Shown in pieces: positions 5,624 through 12,575 of a stretch of 22,911 nt of DNA. This stretch comes from CAYLNK01 sp964384675. GTDB lineage: Bacteria; Acidobacteriota; Thermoanaerobaculia; UBA5066. The notes beneath the pieces were generated by a model that searched no databases, had not been told where the DNA came from, and saw only the letters and a list, made by a program, of their open reading frames with translations. A program made the translations under genes and the position numbers. The first letter of the stretch is position 1. Every line of letters begins with the position of its first letter. The stretch spans positions 1-22,911 of the forward strand of contig CAYLNK010000069.1 in assembly GCA_964384675.1 (NCBI GenBank). Reading direction: 5' to 3'.

Positions 5624-8308
5624 GTGGTCAACGTTCGATCGTTCTTCCGGATCCTCCTCGCCGTTCTGGTCCTCGCGTCGCCGTCGGTGCTGGCCTCGCT
5701 CGACGGCTCCGTCTCGGGCTACGCCCGTGACGATGCCGGAGGAGGTCTGCCGGGGGTCAGCGTGTCGCTGAGCGGGCCGGCGCTGCAGGGCGTTCGCACC
5801 GCGGTGACGAAGACCGACGGCAGCTTCGTCTTCGTGAACGTGCCGCCCGGCAAGGGGTACAAGGCCACGTTCGCGCTCTCCGGCTTCGCCACCGTGGAGA
5901 AGCCGCCGTTCGACGTCTACGTCGACAAGGACACCCAGGTGAACGGCGTGCTGAAGCTGGCCGCGCAGTCGGCGGAGGTCGTCGTGACCGGGGAGGTCCC
6001 GATCGTCGACATCACCCGCACGAACACGCAGGCGAGCTTCGACAACGACTACCTGCGCAAGGTGACGGTCGGCTCGGCCGGGCGCGACTACCTGAACGTC
6101 CTCTCCCACACGCCGGGCGCGGTCGGCACGGGCAACGCGAACGTGCTGGGCGGCAATCAGCAGCAGAACTCGTTCACGATCGACGGGATCAACACGACCG
6201 ATCCCGTGACCCACACGTTCTCGTACAACCTGAACTTCGACGCCATCCAGGAGGTCAGCGTCCAGAGCTCCTCGTTCGAGGCGCAGTACGGGCGGGCCAG
6301 CGGCGGCATCGTGAACGTGGTCACCAAGTCGGGAGGGAACCAGTTCAGCGGGAGCGCCGACGTCCGCTACGCGACGAACGCGTTCTCCGAGACCGGGGAC
6401 CTCTTCGATCCGAAGGTCACCAAGACGAAGACCATCGACCCGACCTTCACCCTGGGCGGGCCGATCTTCAAGGACCGGCTCTGGTTCTTCACGAACTACG
6501 AGCACGTCATCACCGAGCGCCAGCCTTCCACGACGAACGCGGCCATCCTGGCGGAGAACCCCTCCGCCCCGTCGCGGAACTTCAACGGCGACAACTACGG
6601 CCTCAAGCTGACGTTCACGATCTCCCCGAGCGTCAACGGCTTCCTCAACTACCAGAACTCGACCGCCACGATCGACGGGGCCGAGAACTCGGTCCTGACG
6701 CGCCCCGAGGCGGCGCAGACCGTCGACCAGGGCGGCGCCCTCCTGAAGGGGAAGATCAACGCCGTGCTGGGCGGCGACCTCTTCCTCGAGGTGACCGGCG
6801 GACGGGTCGGCAACACGCTGACCAGCCAGCCGCAGAACGGCTCCATCGCGACGTCCCGCTGGACCAACCTGGCGACGGGCGTGCGGTACGACGGCTACAA
6901 CCTGTTCGACGACACCGACCGGCCCCGCACCCTGGGCGGTCTCTCGGCGACGTACTTCGTCTCCGACTTCGTCGGAAATCACCAGCTCAAGGTCGGGGCC
7001 GACGGCGACCGGACGGCCGGCGATCGCACGGTCTACAACACGGGAACGCCGAGCGATCCGACGTTCTGCCCGGCGGGGCTCACCTGCGGCGCCACGTTCA
7101 CGTTCCGTAACCCCGATCCGACCCTGCCCCGTGTCCCCGTCCAGCAGGTCGTCACCGAACGGCAGGGCCTGTCGCCCCGCACCGGGCTCTCCTACTCGGG
7201 CTACGTCCAGGACCAGTGGCGGCCCAGCTCGCGCCTCACCTTCAACCTGGGCGTGCGCATCGACAACTCGCAGCAGGAGAACAACTCGGGCCAGAAGGTC
7301 GTGGACTTCACGAAGGTCCAGCCCCGGCTCTCCGGCGCCTATGACCCGTTCGGCGACGGCAAGAACGTCGTCCGGGCGAGCTACGGCTGGTTCTACGACG
7401 AGCCCGGCCTCACCCTGGTGCGGCTGCTGTCGAGCGGCGCGGTCACCGGCATCACCCGCACCTACAACTGGAGCGCCGCCCAGCAGAAGTGGGTCTTCAG
7501 CCGGCAGACCGGCGGTACCGTCAACTCGACCGGCCTGATCGACCCCGGCATCAAGCCGACGTACGAGGAGCAGATCAACGTCGCCTTCGAGCGCGAGCTG
7601 TTCCGGAACACCCGGGCGTCCGCCACCTACGTCTACAAGAAGGGGCACGACATCTACGAGGACTCCTGCCTCGACGAGGAGTGCAGCGACTTCTGGGTAT
7701 CGAACCAGCCGGGCGCCGCGTACGGTCTTCCCGACGTCCTGAAGCGCGACTACTTCGGCTACATCTTCGAGGTCTCCCACCGCTTCGGGCGCGGCCAGGT
7801 CAGCGCCAGCTACGTCTACTCCAAGAGCCGCGGCTCGATCGACTCCTCGGACGGGCAGTTCGGCGGCGTCGACTTCGACCACTTCCCCGAGAACTTCCAG
7901 AACCGCTTCGGCTACCTCACCAACGACGCCCGCCACGCCATCAAGGTCTACACGGCCTACCGGATCCCGTTCATCGAGACCGATCTCGGCCTGAACTACT
8001 CCTATCGCAGCGGCATCCCGTACAACGTGACCCAGACCGATCCGAGCTGGGGAGCGGTCTTCGTGGAGCCGCGCGGCTCCAACCGCACGGCGGTCCTCCA
8101 CGTCCTGGACGCGCAGGTCGAAAAGGGCTTCAACCTGCCGTTCGCGGACCGGCTGCGGGTGGCGGTGGTCGGCTCGGTCTTCAACGTCTTCAACTCCGAG
8201 CAGCCCCTCACCTACGGCACCACGGTGGAGGCGGCGGCGACGCTGAAGAAGCCGGTGACGTACCAGCGTCCCCGCAACTACCAGATCGGATTCCGCGTGG
8301 AGTTCTGA
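5624..8308 (+). CDS. TonB-dependent receptor, Oar-like, with carboxypeptidase-regulatory-like N-terminus (894 aa)
   Basis: This is an outer-membrane beta-barrel transporter or adhesin. A signal peptide ends near LASPSVLA (about residue 24). An Ig-like carboxypeptidase-regulatory domain follows (about 27-108; GLPGVSVSLSG, TKTDGSFVFVNVPPG). The plug domain (about 115-235) contains NSFTIDGINTTDP and FEAQYGRASGGIVNVVTKSG. The barrel runs to the C-terminus and ends in the usual aromatic, NYQIGFRVEF. At 894 residues it is short for the acidobacterial family, which is often 1000-1200. Four cysteines lie in two pairs (FCPAGLTC and SCLDEEC), possible loop disulfides. There is no SusD gene nearby. The GTG start at 5624 follows a G-rich ribosome site at 5613-5617. 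The gene is convergent with kdgK and has no visible regulator site, so its link to pectin uptake is only positional. Confidence 0.88.
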   Translation: MVNVRSFFRILLAVLVLASPSVLASLDGSVSGYARDDAGGGLPGVSVSLSGPALQGVRTAVTKTDGSFVFVNVPPGKGYKATFALSGFATVEKPPFDVYVDKDTQVNGVLKLAAQSAEVVVTGEVPIVDITRTNTQASFDNDYLRKVTVGSAGRDYLNVLSHTPGAVGTGNANVLGGNQQQNSFTIDGINTTDPVTHTFSYNLNFDAIQEVSVQSSSFEAQYGRASGGIVNVVTKSGGNQFSGSADVRYATNAFSETGDLFDPKVTKTKTIDPTFTLGGPIFKDRLWFFTNYEHVITERQPSTTNAAILAENPSAPSRNFNGDNYGLKLTFTISPSVNGFLNYQNSTATIDGAENSVLTRPEAAQTVDQGGALLKGKINAVLGGDLFLEVTGGRVGNTLTSQPQNGSIATSRWTNLATGVRYDGYNLFDDTDRPRTLGGLSATYFVSDFVGNHQLKVGADGDRTAGDRTVYNTGTPSDPTFCPAGLTCGATFTFRNPDPTLPRVPVQQVVTERQGLSPRTGLSYSGYVQDQWRPSSRLTFNLGVRIDNSQQENNSGQKVVDFTKVQPRLSGAYDPFGDGKNVVRASYGWFYDEPGLTLVRLLSSGAVTGITRTYNWSAAQQKWVFSRQTGGTVNSTGLIDPGIKPTYEEQINVAFERELFRNTRASATYVYKKGHDIYEDSCLDEECSDFWVSNQPGAAYGLPDVLKRDYFGYIFEVSHRFGRGQVSASYVYSKSRGSIDSSDGQFGGVDFDHFPENFQNRFGYLTNDARHAIKVYTAYRIPFIETDLGLNYSYRSGIPYNVTQTDPSWGAVFVEPRGSNRTAVLHVLDAQVEKGFNLPFADRLRVAVVGSVFNVFNSEQPLTYGTTVEAAATLKKPVTYQRPRNYQIGFRVEF

Positions 8309-8343
8309 GGAAGCGCCCGCGCCCGGCGCACCCCGCGAGCGGC

Positions 8344-8380
8344 CCGACCGACCAGCCTTTGAAGGGCGGCGGTCGGTCGG
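8344..8380. terminator. Candidate bidirectional terminator between convergent genes
   Basis: CCGACCGACC (8344-8353) pairs perfectly with GGTCGGTCGG (8371-8380), a 10-bp stem around 17 bases that include CCTTTGAAGG. It lies in the 78-bp gap between the TonB receptor stop and the kdgK stop, where a shared terminator is expected. There is no strong T-run on either side. Confidence 0.6.
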
Positions 8381-8386
8381 TGCCCT

Positions 8387-9415
8387 CTACCGGCGGACGC
8401 GCCCGCTGGCGTCCCCGGACGCCAGGCGGTCCACCTCGGCGACCGTCACCCGGTTGAAGTCGCCCGGGATGCTGTGCTTCAGCGCGCTCGCCGCCACCGC
8501 GAAGCGGAGGGCCTCGGCGGCGGGTCTGCCCGTCACGAGGGCGAAGATGAGGGCGGCGGCGAAGGAGTCCCCGCCGCCGACGCGGTCCACGAGCGTCAGC
8601 TCGAACCGGGGGCCCTCGTGGAATTCGCCCCGCCCGGCGTCCCAGAGGACGGCGCTCCAGCCGTTGTGGCTGGCCGAGCGGCTCTCGCGCAACGTGATCG
8701 CGACGAGGTCGGCGCCGAGCTCCCGGGCGACGCGCTCGGCCGTCTCGCGATAGGCCGCCGCGGGAAGCCCCCCGGCGACGACGTCGGCTCCCCGCACCGG
8801 GATGCCGAGGCACGCCTGCACGTCCTCCTCGTTCGCGAGGATGGCGTGGGCGAGCGCGGCGAGGGGGCGCAGGACGGCCTGCGCCTCCTCCTCGCCCCAG
8901 AGCTTCCGGCGGTAGTTGAGGTCGAGGCTGACGCGGACGCCGCGCGCGCGGGCCGCCTCCATCGCCTCCCGCGTGACGGCCGCCACGCCGGACCCGAGCG
9001 CCGGCGTGATGCCGGTGACGTGGAGCCAGGCCGCCCCGTCGAGGAGCCGCGGCCAGTCGAACATCCCGGGCCGGGCGCCGGCGATGGCCGAGCCGGCCCG
9101 GTCGTAGATCACGTTGCCCGCCCGCTGGCTGGCCCCGGTCTCCGCGAAGTAGATCCCGAGGCGCTCGCCGCCGCGAAGCACGCCGTCCACCCGGACGCCC
9201 TCGGCCCGCAACGCCCGCAGGGCGCCTTCGCCGACGGCGTGGGCCGGGACGCGGGAGACCCAGAGGCTGTCGAGACCGAAGTGAGCGAGGCTGACCGCGA
9301 CGTTCGCCTCCCCGCCTCCGAACGTGGCCGAGAGCGTCGGGGACTGGAACAGGCGCTCGAAGCCCGGCGGGCTGAGGCGAAGCATGATCTCTCCGAAGGT
9401 CACGACGGTCTTCAC
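8387..9415 (-). CDS. kdgK: 2-keto-3-deoxygluconate kinase (PfkB family)
   Basis: This cytoplasmic kinase phosphorylates 2-keto-3-deoxygluconate (KDG) to KDPG, where both uronate branches meet. The 342-residue protein has the PfkB N-terminal signature FGGGEANVAVSLAHFG (32-47) and the C-terminal motif DRVGGGDSF (277-285), with D283 as the expected catalytic base. GEIMLRLSP near the N-terminus is typical of KDG kinases rather than ribokinases. The GTG start at 9415 overlaps the kdgA stop by 4 bp (GTGA), which fixes the start and implies translational coupling; a longer in-frame reading only shadows kdgA. It is the last gene of the kduD-kdgA-kdgK operon. Other PfkB sugar kinases are possible, but context and motifs favour KDG. 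Confidence 0.93.
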   Translation of the reverse strand: MKTVVTFGEIMLRLSPPGFERLFQSPTLSATFGGGEANVAVSLAHFGLDSLWVSRVPAHAVGEGALRALRAEGVRVDGVLRGGERLGIYFAETGASQRAGNVIYDRAGSAIAGARPGMFDWPRLLDGAAWLHVTGITPALGSGVAAVTREAMEAARARGVRVSLDLNYRRKLWGEEEAQAVLRPLAALAHAILANEEDVQACLGIPVRGADVVAGGLPAAAYRETAERVARELGADLVAITLRESRSASHNGWSAVLWDAGRGEFHEGPRFELTLVDRVGGGDSFAAALIFALVTGRPAAEALRFAVAASALKHSIPGDFNRVTVAEVDRLASGDASGRVRR

Positions 9416-10086
9416 GAGACGGGCCCTCCCGGGGCATTCGCCCCTCTCGCTTCCGCCACCGCCGCCACGAGCCGCCGGGCCTTGCTGGTGACCTCGGCGA
9501 GGCGGCCGGCCGCCACATCCTTCGGGTCGACGAGCGCGGTGCCGACCCCGAGCGCCACGGCTCCGGCCCGGATCCAGTCGCCCGCGTTGGCGAGCGAGAC
9601 GCCTCCCGTGGGCATGAGGCGCACCTGCGGCAGCGGGCCCCTCAGATCGCGGAAGTACGAAGGCCCGAGCGCCGTGGCGGGGAAGACCTTCACGATGTCG
9701 GCGCCCGCCTCCCAGGCCGTCAGGATCTCGGTGGGCGTGAGGCAGCCCGGCAGCGCCGCGATGTCGTAGCGGTGGCACATCCTCACGACTCCCTCGCGGA
9801 GGACGGGGCTCACGACGTAGCGGGCGCCGGCCAGGATCGCGGCGCGGGCGGTCTCCGGATCGAGGACCGTGCCGGCGCCGAGCACGAAGCCCGTCGGCAG
9901 GTCCCGGGCGAGCTCTTCCATGACCTTCAAGGCGCCCGGCACGGTCATGGTCACCTCGAGGGCGCGCACGCCTCCCTCGGCGAGGGCGTCGACCACGCTG
10001 CGGAGTGCCGCGGGGTCGGCGAGCCGGAGGACGGCGACGACGCCGCAGGCCTCGATGGTCGCGACGGTCTCGCTGCGATTGGCCAT
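9412..10086 (-). CDS. kdgA: KDPG / 4-hydroxy-2-oxoglutarate aldolase
   Basis: This class I aldolase splits 2-keto-3-deoxy-6-phosphogluconate into pyruvate and glyceraldehyde 3-phosphate, ending the pathway. The 224-residue length fits the family. The Schiff-base lysine is K133 in VKVFPA, and E45 lies in ALEVTMT. GAGTVLDPETA (70-80) and PGCLTPTEI (113-121) are conserved. Where the E. coli enzyme has an arginine after EVT, this protein has the EVTMT variant, seen in other members and possibly affecting substrate preference. The gene starts 10 bp after kduD, and its ribosome site AGGAGG overlaps the kduD stop codon (TAGGAGG). It overlaps kdgK by 4 bp. Confidence 0.94.
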   Translation of the reverse strand: MANRSETVATIEACGVVAVLRLADPAALRSVVDALAEGGVRALEVTMTVPGALKVMEELARDLPTGFVLGAGTVLDPETARAAILAGARYVVSPVLREGVVRMCHRYDIAALPGCLTPTEILTAWEAGADIVKVFPATALGPSYFRDLRGPLPQVRLMPTGGVSLANAGDWIRAGAVALGVGTALVDPKDVAAGRLAEVTSKARRLVAAVAEARGANAPGGPVS

Positions 10087-10096
10087 TGCGGTCCTC

Positions 10097-10864
10097 CTAT
10101 CGCGACAGCCAGCCGCCGTCGACCACGAGGACGTGGCCGGTGACGTAGTCGCTGGCCGGTGACGCCAGGAACACGACCGCCCCCGCCAGGTCCTCGGGCT
10201 CGCCCCAGCGCCCCGCCGGGATCCGCTCGAGGATCTGCCGGCTGCGGTCCGGATCGGCTCGCAGCGCAGCGGTGTTGTCGGTGCGCATGTAGCCGGGCGC
10301 GATCGCGTTCACGTTGATACCCCGGGGCGCCCACTCGTTGGCGAGGGCCTTGGTGAGCTGCGCGAGCCCGCCCTTCGCCGCCGCGTACGAGGGGACGAGG
10401 ATGCCGCCCTGGAACGAGAGGAGCGAGGCGACGTTCACGATCTTGCCGCGCGCGCCGCGGGCGATCAGGCGGCGTCCCACCTCGCGCGCCAGGCGGAACG
10501 GGCTCGAGAGGTCGACCGAGAGGACGAGGTCCCACGCCTCGTCGGAGTGCTCGGCGGCCGGGGCCCGGCGGATCGTGCCGGCGTTGTTCACCAGGACGTC
10601 GACGGGCCCGAGAGCGGCCTCGGCCTCGGCGACCAGGCGAAGCGCGGTCGTCGGCTGGCTCAGGTCGCCGACCACGGCGGCGGCGCGCCGGCCCCGGGCG
10701 CGAACCGCGGCCAGGGTCTCCTCGGGAGGCTCGGCCTGGCCATGGCCCACAACGTCGGCGCCCGCCGAGGCCAGGGCGGCGGCCAGGGCGGCGCCGAGGC
10801 CTCCCGTCGCCCCGGTCACGAGCGCCACCCGGCCGTCCAGGCGAAAGGCGCGGGAGTCGTCCAT
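10097..10864 (-). CDS. kduD: 2-dehydro-3-deoxy-D-gluconate 5-dehydrogenase KduD
   Basis: This SDR enzyme reduces 2,5-diketo-3-deoxygluconate, the product of KduI, to KDG using NAD(P)H. The 255-residue protein carries TGATGGLG (17-24), LVNNAG (91-96), and catalytic S147, Y160 and K164. KduD-specific stretches are clear: SFQGG before the catalytic tyrosine, NAIAPGYMRTDNT (186-198), ERIPAGRWG (213-221) and the C-terminal VDGGWLSR. The usual catalytic-tetrad asparagine (NLxS in E. coli KduD) is D118 here. The ATG at 10864 is preferred: an in-frame TTG eighteen bases upstream would put the candidate -10 TACTCT inside the gene. The gene leads the operon with kdgA and kdgK and diverges from the FadR-type regulator. 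Confidence 0.95.
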   Translation of the reverse strand: MDDSRAFRLDGRVALVTGATGGLGAALAAALASAGADVVGHGQAEPPEETLAAVRARGRRAAAVVGDLSQPTTALRLVAEAEAALGPVDVLVNNAGTIRRAPAAEHSDEAWDLVLSVDLSSPFRLAREVGRRLIARGARGKIVNVASLLSFQGGILVPSYAAAKGGLAQLTKALANEWAPRGINVNAIAPGYMRTDNTAALRADPDRSRQILERIPAGRWGEPEDLAGAVVFLASPASDYVTGHVLVVDGGWLSR

Positions 10865-10870
10865 CCGCGC

Positions 10871-10876
10871 AGAGTA
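10871..10876 (-). promoter_or_regulatory. Candidate extended -10 of kduD (leaderless layout)
   Basis: On the minus strand, TACTCT is preceded by TGG (extended TGn) and followed by exactly six bases and the ATG. There is no Shine-Dalgarno sequence, so a leaderless mRNA is predicted. The hexamer abuts the candidate operator at 10876-10900. Confidence 0.45.
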
Positions 10877-10900
10877 CCACAAGTGGTCTTACCTCTTGTT
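10876..10900. promoter_or_regulatory. Candidate FadR-family operator in the kduD/regulator divergent region
   Basis: The site contains the perfect palindrome ACCAC-AA-GTGGT (10876-10887), overlapping TGGTCTTACC (10884-10893). The latter fits the TGGT-N-ACC core bound by many FadR-subfamily GntR regulators. The segment 10881-10900 matches 15545-15564, before the second TonB receptor, at 14 of 20 positions (AAGTGGTnnnACnnnnTGTT). It lies beside the kduD -10, where bound repressor would block transcription. Confidence 0.5.
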
Positions 10901-10942
10901 CGCCGAGAGGGCCCCGCCGCCCCACTTCGATGGGGCCGGACA

Positions 10943-10972
10943 TTGACTCGAACCGGCATCCGGTGCTATGCC
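10943..10972 (+). promoter_or_regulatory. Candidate promoter of the FadR-type regulator operon
   Basis: TTGACT (10943-10948), an 18-bp spacer, then TATGCC (10967-10972) preceded by TGC (extended TGn). The expected transcript start is near 10979, 17 bases before the ATG at 10996, with a G-rich ribosome site in between. Confidence 0.4.
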
Positions 10973-10995
10973 TCGCGAACCACTTCGGGGGTGAA

Positions 10996-11802
10996 ATGCC
11001 AAAAGGTCAGACCTCAGGTCCGGGTCGCAAGCACGTCGACGGAGCCGTCGGCGCCAGGGTCGTCGAGCACGTGAGGCGCCTCATCGAAGAGGGAAGCCTC
11101 CATCCGGGAGACAGGCTGCCGGCCGAGCGGGACCTCGCGCTGGAGATCAAGGTCAGCCGGCCCTCTCTCCGATCCGGGCTCCGGACCCTCCAGGCCATGG
11201 GCGTGATCGAGGCGCGGCAGGGCTCCGGCACCTACATCGCCGACGGCCCGCCGAAGCTGGGGGACGGGCCGCTCCGATTCCTGGCGGCCCTCCACGGGTT
11301 CACCCGGGACGACATGTTCGAGGCTCGCCGTGTCCTCGAGGTCGGGATCGCGGGGCTCGCTGCCGAGCGCGCCACGCCGGAGCAGATCGCCGTCATCGCC
11401 GACGAGGTGACCAGCATGTTCGCCTCCATGGACGACCCTCAGGCGTTCCTGGTGCACGACCTCCAGTTCCATCGCGTGGTGGCGGCCGGCTCGGGGAACC
11501 CGGTGCTGGCGACGCTCATCGCCACGCTCGCCGAGCTCGTCTTCGAGTACCGGCGGGTCACGGTCGAGCGGGCCCGCGACCTGAAGGAATCGGCCGAGCT
11601 GCACCGCGGTATCTACCGCGCCATCAAGGACCGCGATCCGGACGAGGCCCGCCGGCTGATGGACCAGCACCTCGCGCTGGCCCGCAGCGCCCAGGCCGCG
11701 GAGGAGGATCCGAAGGCACCCGCCACCGCCGAGCCGGGTCCCGGCACGGCCCGTCCGAGGCGGCGGCGCGCCGCCGCCGGTTCGGCGACCGGTCCGAAGT
11801 GA
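10996..11802 (+). CDS. GntR-family transcriptional regulator, FadR subfamily (FCD domain)
   Basis: This is the likely ligand-controlled regulator of the uronate genes, similar in type to UxuR/ExuR. The 268-residue protein has a winged helix-turn-helix (about 16-82; GDRLPAERDLA, VSRPSLRSGLRTLQAMGVIEA split across the recognition helix, then GSGTYIA). The FCD ligand domain spans about 105-230. Metal/ligand residues of that domain are present: D155 and H159 in DLQFHR, H203 in ELHRGIY and H225 in MDQHL. A basic, proline- and alanine-rich tail of about 35 residues follows and is unusual. The ATG at 10996 is chosen for its G-rich ribosome site (10986-10992) and because earlier in-frame codons encode nothing recognisable and overlap the candidate promoter. 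Its stop overlaps the SDR gene by 4 bp. The ligand is not known; a uronate or KDG-type acid is inferred from context. Confidence 0.93.
   Translation: MPKGQTSGPGRKHVDGAVGARVVEHVRRLIEEGSLHPGDRLPAERDLALEIKVSRPSLRSGLRTLQAMGVIEARQGSGTYIADGPPKLGDGPLRFLAALHGFTRDDMFEARRVLEVGIAGLAAERATPEQIAVIADEVTSMFASMDDPQAFLVHDLQFHRVVAAGSGNPVLATLIATLAELVFEYRRVTVERARDLKESAELHRGIYRAIKDRDPDEARRLMDQHLALARSAQAAEEDPKAPATAEPGPGTARPRRRRAAAGSATGPK
11004..11014. promoter_or_regulatory. Palindrome AGGTCAGACCT at the start of the regulator gene
   Basis: An 11-bp perfect palindrome covers codons 3-7 of the regulator gene. Its core GGTC-A-GACC recurs as GGTC-T-GACC at 15414-15422, between uxaC and the second TonB receptor. It could be an autoregulatory site, but only two copies were noticed. 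Confidence 0.3.
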
Positions 11803-12575
11803 GCCTTCCGAGCCTCTCCCTCGACGGGCGCGTGGCGGTAGTCCTGGGTGGGACCTCGGGGATCGGCCTGTCGCTCGCGCAGGGCCTCGCGTCCGCCGGA
11901 GCCGACGTCGTGCCCATCGCGCGGCGGCGCGATCGGGTGGACGCGGCGGCCGCCGAGGTGGAGTCTCGCGGGCGGCGCTCCCTTCGCGTCACCGCCGACG
12001 TCACCGACACCCCTTCCCTCGTCGCGGCCCTGGACGCGTGCCTCGCCGCGTTCGGGAAAGTGGACGTCCTGGTGAACTGCGCGGCCAGCACCCGCAGGAC
12101 GCCGACGCTCGACCTCACCGAGGAGGAGTGGAACAGGATCCTGGACACCAGCCTCACCGGTACGCTCCGGGCCTGCCAGGTCTTCGGCCGGCACATGCTC
12201 GGGAGGGGCTCCGGGAGGATCGTCAACATCGCCTCGCTCGGGTCGTTCGTGGCGCTCCTCGAGGTCGCCGCCTACAACGTGAGCAAGGCCGGCGTGGCCG
12301 CGCTCACCCGGTCGCTGGCCCTCGAGTGGGGGCCTCGGGGCGTGAACGTCAACGCCCTCGCGCCAGGAGTCTTCCGGACGCCCCTGAACCACCAGCTCCT
12401 GGAAGGCACGGAACGGGGCCGCGAGCTGGTCGCGCGCACGCCCCTGCGCCGCTACGGCGGTCTGGAGGAGCTGCAGGGGGCCTGCGTCCTCCTCTCCTCC
12501 GACGCGGCGAGCTTCATCAACGGCGAGGTCCTCGTGGTGGACGGCGGGTTCCTCGCGAGCGGTGTCCTCTCGTGA
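11799..12575 (+). CDS. SDR-family oxidoreductase in the uronate operon
   Basis: This 258-residue NAD(P)-dependent short-chain dehydrogenase has the cofactor motif GGTSGIG (17-23), catalytic S146, Y159 (YNVSK) and K163, and the C-terminal LVVDGGF segment. Two motif positions are unusual: VNCAA replaces NNAG, and the tetrad asparagine position is S118 (DTSLTG). The GTG start overlaps the regulator stop by 4 bp, and the stop overlaps the dehydratase start by 4 bp, so it is tightly coupled to both. Gene order (SDR, sugar-acid dehydratase, UxaC) suggests reduction of tagaturonate or fructuronate to altronate or mannonate. B. subtilis uses an SDR for fructuronate reduction, so this is plausible. 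Alternatives are an L-fucose dehydrogenase or a 2-keto-3-deoxy-L-fuconate dehydrogenase partnering the FucD-like enzyme. Family certain, substrate open. Confidence 0.9.
   Translation: MSLPSLSLDGRVAVVLGGTSGIGLSLAQGLASAGADVVPIARRRDRVDAAAAEVESRGRRSLRVTADVTDTPSLVAALDACLAAFGKVDVLVNCAASTRRTPTLDLTEEEWNRILDTSLTGTLRACQVFGRHMLGRGSGRIVNIASLGSFVALLEVAAYNVSKAGVAALTRSLALEWGPRGVNVNALAPGVFRTPLNHQLLEGTERGRELVARTPLRRYGGLEELQGACVLLSSDAASFINGEVLVVDGGFLASGVLS

Noticed and set aside
4832..8101. A 1089-codon minus-strand open frame opposite the first TonB receptor
   Set aside because: Its translation is a valine-, arginine- and glycine-rich shadow with no recognisable domain, and it covers two real genes and the intergenic repeat.
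10865..10882. Upstream TTG start for KduD adding six residues
   Set aside because: It would place the probable -10 and part of the operator inside the coding region, and the family N-terminus is satisfied by the ATG at 10864.
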